From Streptosporangiaceae bacterium (GTDB lineage Bacteria > Actinomycetota > Actinomycetes > Streptosporangiales > Streptosporangiaceae): a stretch of 64,000 bases of DNA. The stretch's first letter is position 1, and every line of letters begins with the position of its first letter. Positions 40,857 to 49,766 of the stretch are shown here, piece by piece. The position numbers and the translations under genes are program-made. Where the stretch lies: NCBI GenBank assembly GCA_019245115.1, contig JAFARZ010000427.1, positions 1-64,000 on the forward strand. Reading direction: 5' to 3'. The notes below the pieces were generated by a model. The model saw only the letters and a list, made by a program, of their open reading frames with translations, searched no databases and was not told the origin of the DNA.

Positions 40857-43757
40857 GTGACACGAAATCCGATGCGACGCCTGGTCGTCGGGGCCCTGCC
40901 GATCGCGCTGTGCCTGGTATCCGCTCCTATCGCGCAGGCAGCCGTTGCTCCGGGCGCGGTTTCCGGCGACAGCGCCGCGGCCGGAGGCCCAGGCCAATTC
41001 AGCGCCGCGGCCGGAGGCCCAGGCCAATTCAGCGCCGCGGCCGGAGGCCCAGGCCAATTCAGCACCGCGGCCGGAGGCCCAGGCCAATTCAGCACCGCGG
41101 CCGGAGGCCCAGGCCAATTCAGCGCCGCACTCGAGGCGATCTACGCCGCGGCGCGGCATCTGCCGCCGAATTCTGTTGGCGGCGTCCGAGCCGGCTCGTT
41201 GCACACCGGCTCGGCGAACAACGTCAGCTGGGCGACCGCCGACTTCCTCCCCGCAGCGTCCGGGCCCGCGGATGTCAAGGCCGCGTTCCAGGATGGCGCG
41301 AGCGCCGCGGTGTTCAGTCAGCGGCCCGGCCAGCCCTGGCGCCTGGTGCAGGCCGGGCCGTACGGTTGCGGCCGTGGCCTGCCGTCCTCGCTGGCGCAAT
41401 CGTTCGGCCTGGCCGATCCGGCGGTCTGCCGGACCAATGCCACCGCCAGCCGCAGGGCCGCTCAGCAAGCCCCGCGCGGCACCGCCACTCTCGGCCAGCG
41501 CATCGCGAACATCGCGCTCTCCCAGGTGGGCGTGGGGGTAACCCCGGCCACACCGTCCTTCGGCACCGTCGACTGCGACCCGTACAGCACGCTGGTAGGC
41601 GCCCAATCGCCCAACGCCGACGGATGCGGCCTCGATTCAGACTTCAATATCGAGAACGAGAACGAAGCGTGGTGCTCCGACTTCGCGAAGTGGGTGTGGC
41701 AGCAAGCCGGCGTAACCGTGGACATGAACACCATCAACGCAGGTTCGGTCTCGTTCTATGACTGGGGACTTGATCAGAGCGAAAGCGTGGCGCCGGACAG
41801 CGGCACTCCCGCCGTCGGCGACGCGGTGGTGTTCTTCCCGCCCGGCCCGATCACGCCCACTACTTACGCTGACCACGTCGGCATCGTTACCGGCATCAAC
41901 TCCGACGGTACGATCAACATGGCCAACGGCGACTTCGCCGGCGGCCCGGACATCAGCGTGCAATACGACACCGATATCAGCCTGACCTCATGGGCATCGT
42001 CGGTGTGGCATGCCGGCGAGCAGTGGGTGCTCATCTCCCCGCCCACCGGAACGCAGCAGCCGACGCCCACGGTGTCCGTCTCGGGACCATCGCGCGCCGC
42101 CGCGGGAACCTCAGTTGCCTTCACCGGGTACGGCACCGGTGTCTCCCAGTACCTGTGGACGTTCGGGGACGGCCGGGCGGACAACGTATCAGGCGCCTCG
42201 GTCAGCCACGTATACGCGGAGAACGGCGTCTATCCGGTGACGGTGAGCGTCACGTCCAGCCTCGGCACAGTGACCGTCAGAAGCTGGAACGTGACGGTCA
42301 CAGGCGCCTCCTCCGCGGTCGCGTCGGTACCGGTCAACGCCTTGTGGTACTCCCCCACGCCGATCAGCAAGTATTTGTTCACGAATTCGCCGACTGGCGG
42401 CCTGGCCACGGATACCTGGGACGGCGCGAGCTGGCTACAGCTCGCCATCCCCGGCACACCGGACGCCGGCACCGCCATCACCGCGCTCAGCTATCCCGAC
42501 GCGGCGGCCAGCGACGCGATGACGCCGCACGCGTACTACAGCTCGGGCGGCACGCTGACCGAGACCTACCTCGGCGGCTCGGGCTGGACCTCGCAGCAGC
42601 TGGCCGGACAGCCGGTCGCGGGCAGTGCCATCGCGGCGGATTACGAGCTCTCCGGCCCGCACGTCTTCTTCTTCGCCGGCCGCAAGCAGCTCACCGAGTC
42701 CACCGAGCAGAACGGCGGCTGGGTCACCGCGCCGGTGGCCGCCCCGGCGGCCACGCGTGTCAGCTCGCTGGCGCTGGCAGAGACGGACGCCGGCCCGGAC
42801 CTGTTCTATCTGAGCGGGAAGGGCTCGCTGACGGTTGCCGGACCGACCCAGACCGCGTTGATCAAGACCCCGCTGGGAGTCGCGGCTGACAGCCCGCTGG
42901 CGGCGCTCAGCGCCCCGCAGCCGACCGTCTACTTCGTCGACGGTCGCGGCAAGCTGGCTCAGGCAGTGCGCGGGCCGCTGAGCTGGGTGGTCAGTGAGGT
43001 CCCTGGTGCACCCGCCTCCGCCACGGCGCTCGCCGCGACGAGTTACCTGCTCGGTGCGCAAAGCGCGGTCGGCGCACCGGTCAGCACGGGCATCGAGGTG
43101 TTCACGCTGAACGCTTCCGGGCAGCCGTCAGTGACGTATTCGGGCCAGAGCGTCCCGCTGCCGGGGACGGGCTCGTCGATCCTCGCCGCGGACGCGTACC
43201 AGAACGCGGGCGAGCCCAGCCGGCTGTTCCTGTCCGGTCCGCTGTCGGTGGACGAGGCCAGTAGTCCTGGCGGGTCCTGGACATCGACGGCATTGCCTGC
43301 CACGCCAGCGACGCTCGCCGACAGCGTGGTGTTGTACGCGGCGACCGCGGCGGACTACAGCACCGCACTCAACGCGGCGGGCACGGCGGGCTTGCCCGCC
43401 AGCCAGGTCATCAACTCGTTCGCCACCGCGTGGGCGGACACGCTGAGCGGGAACTACCTGGTGATTTCGGTGGGGCTGGCGGCTACCGACGCGCTGGACT
43501 ACAACGTGTGCGGCTGGCCCAATCCGTCGGGTGAGATTCCTGGAGGGACACCGTTCTACATCGTCGGCGGACCGCTGAATTCACTGCCGGGCCCGGATGC
43601 CTACGAAGAGGCCGCGGCGCAGACGGCGTCACAGACTCCCGCGCTCGCCGCCGACCTGGCCTATTACGCGACGCACGGCACCTTGCCGTCCGGCGTGACG
43701 GCGCTCCCGACCACGGCCAGGCCCGTCTATGCCTGTTCCGGGTCGCCCGGAGCATAA
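40857..43757 (+). CDS. Secreted CHAP-PKD protein, probable cell-wall amidase
   Basis: 966 residues from the GTG at 40857 (GGAGAGG nine bases ahead; GTG 40851 is possible). Signal peptide (LVVGALPIALCLVSAPIAQAA), then five ten-residue units (AAAGGPGQFS type, residues 39-88) encoded by tandem 30-bp repeats. A CHAP-like domain covers about 215-395: the catalytic Cys is in NENEAWCSDFAKWVWQQAG (about 272), the His in ADHVGIVTGI (about 343) and the polar residue in NMANGDF. A PKD domain follows (about 408-483, TFGDGRADN, VSHVYAENGVYPVTV). The rest is a beta-propeller-like region of LFYLSGKGSLTV / VYFVDGRGKLAQA repeats, then a C-terminal domain. Likely cleaves peptidoglycan cross-bridges outside the cell. 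Confidence 0.85.
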   Translation: MTRNPMRRLVVGALPIALCLVSAPIAQAAVAPGAVSGDSAAAGGPGQFSAAAGGPGQFSAAAGGPGQFSTAAGGPGQFSTAAGGPGQFSAALEAIYAAARHLPPNSVGGVRAGSLHTGSANNVSWATADFLPAASGPADVKAAFQDGASAAVFSQRPGQPWRLVQAGPYGCGRGLPSSLAQSFGLADPAVCRTNATASRRAAQQAPRGTATLGQRIANIALSQVGVGVTPATPSFGTVDCDPYSTLVGAQSPNADGCGLDSDFNIENENEAWCSDFAKWVWQQAGVTVDMNTINAGSVSFYDWGLDQSESVAPDSGTPAVGDAVVFFPPGPITPTTYADHVGIVTGINSDGTINMANGDFAGGPDISVQYDTDISLTSWASSVWHAGEQWVLISPPTGTQQPTPTVSVSGPSRAAAGTSVAFTGYGTGVSQYLWTFGDGRADNVSGASVSHVYAENGVYPVTVSVTSSLGTVTVRSWNVTVTGASSAVASVPVNALWYSPTPISKYLFTNSPTGGLATDTWDGASWLQLAIPGTPDAGTAITALSYPDAAASDAMTPHAYYSSGGTLTETYLGGSGWTSQQLAGQPVAGSAIAADYELSGPHVFFFAGRKQLTESTEQNGGWVTAPVAAPAATRVSSLALAETDAGPDLFYLSGKGSLTVAGPTQTALIKTPLGVAADSPLAALSAPQPTVYFVDGRGKLAQAVRGPLSWVVSEVPGAPASATALAATSYLLGAQSAVGAPVSTGIEVFTLNASGQPSVTYSGQSVPLPGTGSSILAADAYQNAGEPSRLFLSGPLSVDEASSPGGSWTSTALPATPATLADSVVLYAATAADYSTALNAAGTAGLPASQVINSFATAWADTLSGNYLVISVGLAATDALDYNVCGWPNPSGEIPGGTPFYIVGGPLNSLPGPDAYEEAAAQTASQTPALAADLAYYATHGTLPSGVTALPTTARPVYACSGSPGA
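40971..41120 (-). repeat. 30-bp dispersed repeat A, copies 7-11 in tandem (in CHAP-PKD gene)
   Basis: Five units with exact 30-base period, differing only at one G/A (AGCGCC or AGCACC). Orientation is opposite to copies 1-6 on the plus strand. The array replaces what should be the start of the mature protein. Confidence 0.97.
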
Positions 43758-43984
43758 CTCCTCCGTCCCGGTCTGGCTAAATTCACCGAGGCGAGCGGGT
43801 CGATTCGCACCGAATTCTCCGCATCCGTGCCATTAAGTGGGGCGTCGAGCACCCCGACCGCAGCAGGTTACCCATGCGTAAATTAGGTCCTCCAAGGATA
43901 TTGAACTCGTCTCCGTCGCGTGTTAAAGAGGATAGTGCGCGCGCTTTTTTTCACCGGCCTTCCCAGCCACCAATGGGGTGACTC

Positions 43985-44791
43985 GTGCGTATTACCCGTG
44001 TAATTTTCAGCGCGGCGGTTGCCGCCTCCTGCGCCTCGGTAGCCCTTATCGCGACCCTGCCCGCCCACGCCGCATCCACCGCCAGCTATGTCGCGCTCGG
44101 TGACTCCTACAGCTCCGGCGTCGGCGCCGGGAATTACATCTCCTCCAGCGGAAGCTGCGACCGGAGCACGAACGCATATCCCGAGCAGTGGGCGAGCTCC
44201 AACTCACCCGCCGCGTTCGTATCGGTGGCTTGCTCGGGAGCGACTACGTCTGATGTTCTCAGCAGCCAGGTATCGGCGCTGAGCCACAGCACCACGCTGG
44301 TCAGCATCACGATCGGCGGTAACGACGCCGGCTTCTCCAGCGTCATGGAGACCTGTGTCCTCTGGACGACCAGCTCATGCCTCAGCGCCGTCTCCAACGC
44401 CGAAACTTTCATCGCCCAGCAACTCCCAGCCCTGCTCAACAACACGCTGCAAACCATCAGGAACGACGCACCGAACGCGAAAATCGTCGTGCTCGATTAT
44501 CCGGAGCTGTACGACCTGTCCAAATCCAGCTCGTGCATCGGCCTGAGCACCCAGGACCGCACCGCGCTCAACCAGGGCGCCGACCAGCTTGACCAGGCCA
44601 TCGCCACCGCGGCGGCAGCCAACCATGACACGTTCGCCGATGTTCGCGGCCAGTTCGCCGGCCACGAGATATGCGACTCCAGCAGCTGGCTGCATTCCGT
44701 GGACATCCTCGACATCAGCTCCTCTTACCACCCCACCGCCAGTGGCCAGGAACTCGGCTACCTGCCGGTCTTCACCAGCGCCGCCGGATAG
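43985..44791 (+). CDS. Secreted SGNH esterase/lipase
   Basis: 268 residues from GTG 43985. Signal peptide to about residue 30 (PAHAAS), then an SGNH hydrolase domain of the Streptomyces secreted esterase type: block I VALGDSYSSGVGAG (Ser41), block II CSGATTSDVL, block III ITIGGNDAGF (about 100-109), and block V with the catalytic His in SSYHPTASGQ (about 248). Six cysteines suit disulfide bonding. Hydrolyses lipid or cell-wall ester bonds outside the cell. Two hairpins follow the stop. Confidence 0.93.
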   Translation: MRITRVIFSAAVAASCASVALIATLPAHAASTASYVALGDSYSSGVGAGNYISSSGSCDRSTNAYPEQWASSNSPAAFVSVACSGATTSDVLSSQVSALSHSTTLVSITIGGNDAGFSSVMETCVLWTTSSCLSAVSNAETFIAQQLPALLNNTLQTIRNDAPNAKIVVLDYPELYDLSKSSSCIGLSTQDRTALNQGADQLDQAIATAAAANHDTFADVRGQFAGHEICDSSSWLHSVDILDISSSYHPTASGQELGYLPVFTSAAG

Positions 44792-44799
44792 CTTCCTGT

Positions 44800-44872
44800 C
44801 TGGGGGATGCCATCCCCCAGGCCCCCCGGGCGACCATCGGATGCTGGCACGACGCATGCCGTGCCAGCATCC
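44800..44872. terminator. Double hairpin terminator between converging genes
   Basis: First hairpin CTGGGGGATG-C-CATCCCCCAG (44800-44820); second hairpin GGATGCTGGCACG (44839-44851) with its perfect complement at 44860-44872. They lie between the SGNH stop (44791) and the GH12 stop (44883) on the opposite strand. Confidence 0.85.
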
Positions 44873-44882
44873 ATGCGGCCGG

Positions 44883-45575
44883 TCAGGTGGACAACGAGTA
44901 GCTGTTCACCTGGAAGTTCTCGCCGGTGTTGTTCGTCGAGGTGATCTCCCACCCGAAGTCGACCGAGTTGAGGGTCGCGCTGGACAGCCAGCCGGCGCTG
45001 GACAGCCAGCCGAACACGGCCTTGATATCGACCCGGCCCGAGGTCTCGTTGCCATTGCGCACGAATGAGAAGACGGCGTTGGAGCCGTTGCTGCCTCGGT
45101 AGATGTTCCAGGAACTGCCCCCGATCGAGGCCGTGGTCTGGTAGCTGCCGAGCGGGCCCACGTTCTGCGTGTACGTCCAGAGCATGATCTCATCCGCATT
45201 GTTATCAGCCCAGATGTCGTAGGCGGACTCGAAATTTCCGGTACCGGGCAGGCTGTCGCTGAAGGTACTGGTGATGGAACTGAACGAGCTCACCGCGGCG
45301 TTGAAGGTCTTCGTTACCTCGGGGTAGGACTTCACCCCGTTGGTATTCGGCTGATCCGACCAGACACCCCAGTTGCTGTATGAGTTGGCCCAGATGGTCT
45401 GCGGTCCGGGGTTGCTTCCCCACACGTTGTTGTAGAGCGTGAAACCGCCATTCGACCAAGAGCCGAACCGCGCCGTCGATGACCAGACGGCCGCGGATGC
45501 CACGGAGGCCATCAGCACGAGAGCAGTCGCCGCGGCGACGCCGGGCAAGGTGATGCGCAGTAGCGGTTTGAACAT
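44883..45575 (-). CDS. GH12 endoglucanase
   Basis: 230 residues. Signal peptide to about residue 28 (LVLMASVASA). GH12 beta-jelly-roll with nucleophile Glu129 in NNADEIMLW and acid/base Glu210 in VDFGWEITS; FTLYNNVWG near residue 50 is a family hallmark. Cleaves beta-1,4-glucan (cellulose) or xyloglucan outside the cell. GWLSSA is duplicated in tandem (about 189-200) by an 18-bp repeat, which would enlarge a loop near the cleft. A LacI-type operator lies about 35 bases upstream. Confidence 0.93.
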   Translation of the reverse strand: MFKPLLRITLPGVAAATALVLMASVASAAVWSSTARFGSWSNGGFTLYNNVWGSNPGPQTIWANSYSNWGVWSDQPNTNGVKSYPEVTKTFNAAVSSFSSITSTFSDSLPGTGNFESAYDIWADNNADEIMLWTYTQNVGPLGSYQTTASIGGSSWNIYRGSNGSNAVFSFVRNGNETSGRVDIKAVFGWLSSAGWLSSATLNSVDFGWEITSTNNTGENFQVNSYSLST

Positions 45576-45609
45576 GTGATACTCCTGTCCTCCCGCTCCG
45601 TGCGCTATC

Positions 45610-45641
45610 GAATTTCTATCGAAGCGCTTCGACAGAAATTC
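45610..45641. promoter_or_regulatory. LacI/CebR-type operator of the GH12 gene
   Basis: The core TCGAAGCGCTTCGA (45619-45632) is a perfect 14-bp palindrome with the central CG of LacI-family sites. It is extended by GAATTTCT and AGAAATTC with one mismatch at each join, giving a 32-base dyad upstream of the start. Confidence 0.75.
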
Positions 45642-45784
45642 GACAATAGCATTCCGGAAAGAAATGCCGATGTGGCCTCATATTAAAAGCCACAAATACT
45701 TGACGCAATAGCAGGTGACGCGAATGATCCGCAATGGCCGGACTGCCCGGCTCTTGACGAGCCGGCCAGCGCCAAGACGCTGTG

Positions 45785-46216
45785 TCAGATCCGCTGCTCG
45801 GTCGCGGGATCCGGCACTCCGTCGAAGTAATGGTCCAGGACATGCCGGAACACTGGCTCGCTGGGGGCGGCATGCATGAACAACGTGACACTGGAGCGAA
45901 GCTTCAACGCGTCAACCCCGCCGAAGATCTGCTCCGCGGTGCGGCCTCGTAGACCGGTCAGGATGCTGGCGCATTCGATCAGCCGTGGGCCGAGGACTGG
46001 ATGGGCAAGGTAGGCCTCGGCCTCCTCCAGCGAGCTGATCGCGTAGGTCCGCGAAGTCGGGCTGTTCCCCAGGCCGACGATCTGCGGGAAGACGAACCAC
46101 ATCCAGTGGCTGGTCTTGCGGCCAGCACGCAGCTCGGAGACGGCCTGATCGTACGTGCCATCAGCGTCCTGTGCGGATACGAACCGCTGGAGGTCATACG
46201 GATCCGGCATGGCCAT
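45785..46216 (-). CDS. DUF1810 family protein
   Basis: 143 residues. YDLQRFVSAQDADGTYDQAVSELRAGRKTSHWMWFVFPQI is the family signature, followed by GLGNSPTSRTYAISSLEEAEAYLAHPVLGPRLIEC and KLRSSVTLFMHA. Small cytoplasmic helical protein of standard length. Bacterial roles are unclear. Twelve bases downstream of the MetE-like stop on the same strand, so possibly co-transcribed. Confidence 0.93.
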   Translation of the reverse strand: MAMPDPYDLQRFVSAQDADGTYDQAVSELRAGRKTSHWMWFVFPQIVGLGNSPTSRTYAISSLEEAEAYLAHPVLGPRLIECASILTGLRGRTAEQIFGGVDALKLRSSVTLFMHAAPSEPVFRHVLDHYFDGVPDPATEQRI

Positions 46217-46228
46217 ACCCGCTTGACG

Positions 46229-47251
46229 TCAGGTCAGCTCGGCACGTAGCCGGGTCGCCGCTTCGGTCATGGCGACCAGCTTGCCGAATGCGACGTCACG
46301 CGGCAGGTATTTCATGCCGCAGTCGGGGGCGAGCACGATGCGCTCAGGCGGCACATATCGCAGCGCCCGCCGGACCCGGGCGACGATCGTATCCGGCTTC
46401 TCCACCGCCAGATCGCTCAGATCCAGCACGCCAAGGATGATCGTCTTATCCCTCAGCGTGGCTAGCACGGCACAGTCGAGACCGGACTGCGCTGTCTCGA
46501 TCGATATCTGGTCGCAGCTGCACCCGGCCAGCTCGGGAAGGAACGAGTAACCGGCCGGACGGTCATGGATGATCGCGGCGTACCCGAAGCACAGGTGCAC
46601 CGCCGTGGTCCGGTCCGCCCCCTCCAGCGCGCGGTTTATCGCTTTGACCCCGTAGCGGCGTGCCTCCTCGGGCCGCGCCTGAAGGTACGGCTCGTCCAGC
46701 TGGACAATATCCGCGCCGGCCGCGAACAGGTCCCTGACCTCCTCGCCGACCGCGTCAGCGTAGGCCAGAGCCAGCGTCTCCTTGCTGCCGTAGTAGTCGT
46801 CCTGGGCCTGCTGTGCCATGGTGAACGGGCCCGGCACCGTTATCTTGACCATCCGGCTGGTGTTCGCTCGCAGGAACCGGACGTCCTCCACCTCGACGGG
46901 ATGCCGCCGTCGGATCGGCCCGGTGATGCGCGGCACCGGGTTCGGATGCCCGCTGCGATCGAGGGCGGTGCCTGGATTGTCGATATCCACGCCGTCCAGC
47001 GCGGTCGCGAACCTGTTGGAGTAACTTTCCCGGCGGATCTCGCCGTCGGTGAGGATGTCCAGGCCCGCCTGCTCCTGAGCGCGGATGGCCAGCGCGGTCG
47101 CGTCGCGCTGTGCTTCCTCCAGGTAAGGCGGGTCAACCCGCCAGAGCTCCCGGGCGCGTACCCGGGGCGGGAAGCGGCCGGCGAGCCGACCTCGGTCGAT
47201 CAACCAGTCCGGTTGCGGATAACTCCCGACCAGCGAGGTGGGAAGCAGCAT
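46229..47251 (-). CDS. MetE-type (cobalamin-independent methionine synthase C-terminal) protein
   Basis: 340 residues from ATG 47251 (LLPTSLVGSYPQPDWL is the usual family start; ATG 47290 is an alternative). It contains only the catalytic C-terminal TIM-barrel: LTDGEIRRESYSNRF (about 64-78), VPGPFTMAQQ, DIVQLDEPYLQARPEE, VHLCFGY and APDCGMKYLP. Zinc ligands of the methionine synthase type appear as H and C in VHLCFGY and C in PDCGMKY. Single-domain members transfer methyl groups from various donors; whether this one makes methionine is uncertain. Upstream is the terminator of the GH15 operon. Confidence 0.88.
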   Translation of the reverse strand: MLLPTSLVGSYPQPDWLIDRGRLAGRFPPRVRARELWRVDPPYLEEAQRDATALAIRAQEQAGLDILTDGEIRRESYSNRFATALDGVDIDNPGTALDRSGHPNPVPRITGPIRRRHPVEVEDVRFLRANTSRMVKITVPGPFTMAQQAQDDYYGSKETLALAYADAVGEEVRDLFAAGADIVQLDEPYLQARPEEARRYGVKAINRALEGADRTTAVHLCFGYAAIIHDRPAGYSFLPELAGCSCDQISIETAQSGLDCAVLATLRDKTIILGVLDLSDLAVEKPDTIVARVRRALRYVPPERIVLAPDCGMKYLPRDVAFGKLVAMTEAATRLRAELT

Positions 47252-47333
47252 TCCTGTACAGTACGCCGGCCAGACCGCCGTGTAACACATTCGGGGGGAC
47301 CGGCGTTCCGAGTGTGGGGTCACCATCCCGCTC

Positions 47334-47364
47334 GGAGCCCCGGCCACTCCCGGGTCGGGGCTCC
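47334..47364 (-). terminator. Terminator of the GH15 operon
   Basis: GGAGCCCCG (47334-47342) and CGGGGCTCC (47356-47364) form a 9-bp stem with a 13-base loop, seven bases beyond the GH15 stop on the minus strand. Confidence 0.75.
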
Positions 47365-47370
47365 CCCATC

Positions 47371-48708
47371 TCATGGAACGGGCCAGATGCCCTGATCCTG
47401 GGCCAGCAAGGCGAGCAGCACGATCGCGTCGGTCCAGGCCAGGGGGGCCACCGACACCGGCCGCCCGGCGCCACTGATCTGCTCGGGCAGTTCCCCGAGG
47501 GCGGTGCGATGGCCAGCCAGCCAGGACAGCAGGCGTTCCGCGTCGGCCTTTCGCCCAGTGGCAGCGTCGAACAATGCGAAGGCCGCGGTTTCGGGTGTCC
47601 AGGCAACGCCGGAGGCACCGTGCCACGCGGCACCTGGACGCAGCCCGCCGTTGGGCAGCGTGAGCGCCCGTTGTGCCAAGCGCGCGGCCGCCTCCACCGC
47701 GGCATCCGGAGTGGCGAACGGCGGGCCGAGGAAGGTCACCGCCGTGTCGGCACCGGAACCCGCGTCAGGAGTCCGCTGGTATCCGGTAGCTCCGAACGTC
47801 CGGGTAATGGCCGCCGACAACCGGGCGGCGGCCGAGGCCCATCGCCTCTCGTCGTTCGCCGAGTTCAGGAGGCCCGCGACCCCGGCCGCCGCGCGGAGAC
47901 CGGCCAGCAGCGGAGCCGCGGTACCCAGGGTCTGCTCGATCGGCTTGTCCTCCCAGTAATCCATGGCGGGCTCGGGTAGGCCGTTGCTCGTCACCGAGCG
48001 GACGGCGGCATCGGCCGCCTTGGCGACCATCGGCCACAGTTGCTGGAGTTCGCCGCGGGCCGGGCTGCCCGGGGTTGTCCGCTGCGTGGCGGCCCACGCC
48101 CACACCGCCCATGGCACCCAGCCCACCGCATCAAGCTCCGCGGGGCGGCCGTCCCTGACCGGGCCTGAGCCGTCGGTGTAATAGCGGGCTTCGAAGGTCC
48201 CGCCGGGAGATTGCACGCGCTGGAGGAAACGGAGGATGCTGAGGGCCTGCTCGGCGTGACCGGTGCCGGCCAGCGCGACCGACACCCAGCTGGAGTCCCG
48301 CGGCCAGGTGTAGTCCCAGCCGTGGTGGAATCCAGCCACCACCGCCCCGTCGGGCCGAACCGAAAGCCGCAGATCGAGCAGCGCCCTGGCGGCCAGCTCA
48401 CGCTGGGCCACAGAGTCACCTGGGATCCGCCCGCTGCCGAGCCACTGCTTGCTCGCCGCGACGGCGCCAGCGACGCAGGAGGTCTGCCGAGCCGTAGTCA
48501 ACACGCTGCTATCCGGCAGGAAGTGGTCAGCCGCGGAAACGGGGACCGTCACAGGCTGATGGGTACACGGGTTCTCGGCGATGCCCGCCAGGTACAGCGA
48601 CGGTACGGCGGCCCCACCGCTGGTGGCGACGATCCCGGCCGAGACACCGCCCGCCGCGAGCACCACAGCCACGCCCACCGAGACAACACGACGCCGCACC
48701 CGCCTCAC
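47371..48708 (-). CDS. Secreted GH15-like glycoside hydrolase
   Basis: 445 residues with an N-terminal signal/anchor helix (RVVSVGVAVVLAAGGVSAGIVA). An (alpha/alpha)6 barrel of the glucoamylase family is indicated by HHGWDYTWPRDSSWVSVAL (about 128), ELDAVGWVPWAVWAWA, LPEPAMDYWEDK (candidate general acid about 243), AWTPETAAFALFDAA and ELPEQISGAGRPVSVAPLAWTDA near the end. Substrate not clear. Last gene of a unit after the kinase and serine hydrolase, each overlapping the next by a few bases. Confidence 0.88.
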   Translation of the reverse strand: MRRVRRRVVSVGVAVVLAAGGVSAGIVATSGGAAVPSLYLAGIAENPCTHQPVTVPVSAADHFLPDSSVLTTARQTSCVAGAVAASKQWLGSGRIPGDSVAQRELAARALLDLRLSVRPDGAVVAGFHHGWDYTWPRDSSWVSVALAGTGHAEQALSILRFLQRVQSPGGTFEARYYTDGSGPVRDGRPAELDAVGWVPWAVWAWAATQRTTPGSPARGELQQLWPMVAKAADAAVRSVTSNGLPEPAMDYWEDKPIEQTLGTAAPLLAGLRAAAGVAGLLNSANDERRWASAAARLSAAITRTFGATGYQRTPDAGSGADTAVTFLGPPFATPDAAVEAAARLAQRALTLPNGGLRPGAAWHGASGVAWTPETAAFALFDAATGRKADAERLLSWLAGHRTALGELPEQISGAGRPVSVAPLAWTDAIVLLALLAQDQGIWPVP

Positions 48709-49766
48709 CCTAATCCCGCGGGGAGGGAAACCGCGGCGGTGGCGTGGAGGGCGCGGCGGAGGGACTTGATCGCGGTGGCGTCACGGCCGAAGTGGACGGA
48801 ATTGGTGAGCAGGACCACCCACAAGCCAGACACGGGATCAAGAGCCAGGCTGGTCCCGGTGAAACCGGTGTGGGACACCGACGTCGCGGGCCAGGCATTG
48901 CCGAGGATGTCGTAGCGGTCACCTGGGCAGACCCAGCCGAGGCCTCGGCAACCTGGCAGGCCTTCGGAGCCGGGCAGTCCGACGGTCTGGCACCGCGTCG
49001 CCATCCGCCGCAGCGAGGCCGGGACGGGAGCATCATCAGCACTCACCCACCACTGGGCGAAGCAGGCCAGATCCGTGACGGTGGAGAACAAGCCCGCGTG
49101 GCCGGCGACGCCTCCCATCATCCGGGCGTTCTCGTCGTGCACGATACCCACCCACGGCGACCCGTCATAGACCTCGGTCGCCGCGAAACGTTCCACGGGC
49201 CCAGATGGATTGAAGCCGGTGGACTCCATTCCCAGTGGACCGGTGACCAGCCGGCCGACCGCAGCTTCCAAGGGCTCGCCGGTGGCGGCCGTGATCAGTT
49301 CGCCGAGCGCCATGAAACCCAGGTCCGAATAGGCCGCGCGGGTGCCTGGCGGCGCTTCCAGCGAGGTCTGACAGAGCGCGTGCAGCACTTCGTCCCTGGT
49401 CGCGCACCACTCGTAGAACTTCCGCGAAGCCGGGAGGCCAGAGGTATGCGTGAGCAGGTGCCGGATAGTCACTTGACGAGGCCACACGGTTTCCGGCAGA
49501 TACCCGGCGACGGCGTCATCCAGGCCGAGCCGGCCACTACCGATGAGCGCGAGCGCCGCGGTGGTGGTCGCGACCACCTTGGTCAGCGACGCGATGTCGA
49601 AGACGGTGTCCGATGTCATCGGGCGCGCATCGATCGCGTCGGCCTGACCCGCGGCATGACTGAACAGAGTGCTCGGTCCCATGCCAGCCGAGACAACTGC
49701 TCCCGGAATGGAATGCGCGGCGACCGCCTCGTCCACCAGCCGGCAAAGCGGGATCGGGTCAGGCAC
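48705..49766 (-). CDS. Serine hydrolase, class C beta-lactamase/DD-peptidase fold
   Basis: 353 residues, no signal peptide. Active-site motifs: SLTK (Ser60-Lys63), AAYSDLG (Tyr146; Asp in place of the Asn of YxN) and SHTGFTG (about 300, the HTG form of KTG). HLLTHTSGLP is typical of this family. It overlaps the kinase stop by eight bases and the GH15 start by four, so the three are coupled. Presence with a sugar kinase suggests work on cell-wall fragments in the cytoplasm; the exact substrate is not determined. Confidence 0.9.
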   Translation of the reverse strand: MPDPIPLCRLVDEAVAAHSIPGAVVSAGMGPSTLFSHAAGQADAIDARPMTSDTVFDIASLTKVVATTTAALALIGSGRLGLDDAVAGYLPETVWPRQVTIRHLLTHTSGLPASRKFYEWCATRDEVLHALCQTSLEAPPGTRAAYSDLGFMALGELITAATGEPLEAAVGRLVTGPLGMESTGFNPSGPVERFAATEVYDGSPWVGIVHDENARMMGGVAGHAGLFSTVTDLACFAQWWVSADDAPVPASLRRMATRCQTVGLPGSEGLPGCRGLGWVCPGDRYDILGNAWPATSVSHTGFTGTSLALDPVSGLWVVLLTNSVHFGRDATAIKSLRRALHATAAVSLPAGLG

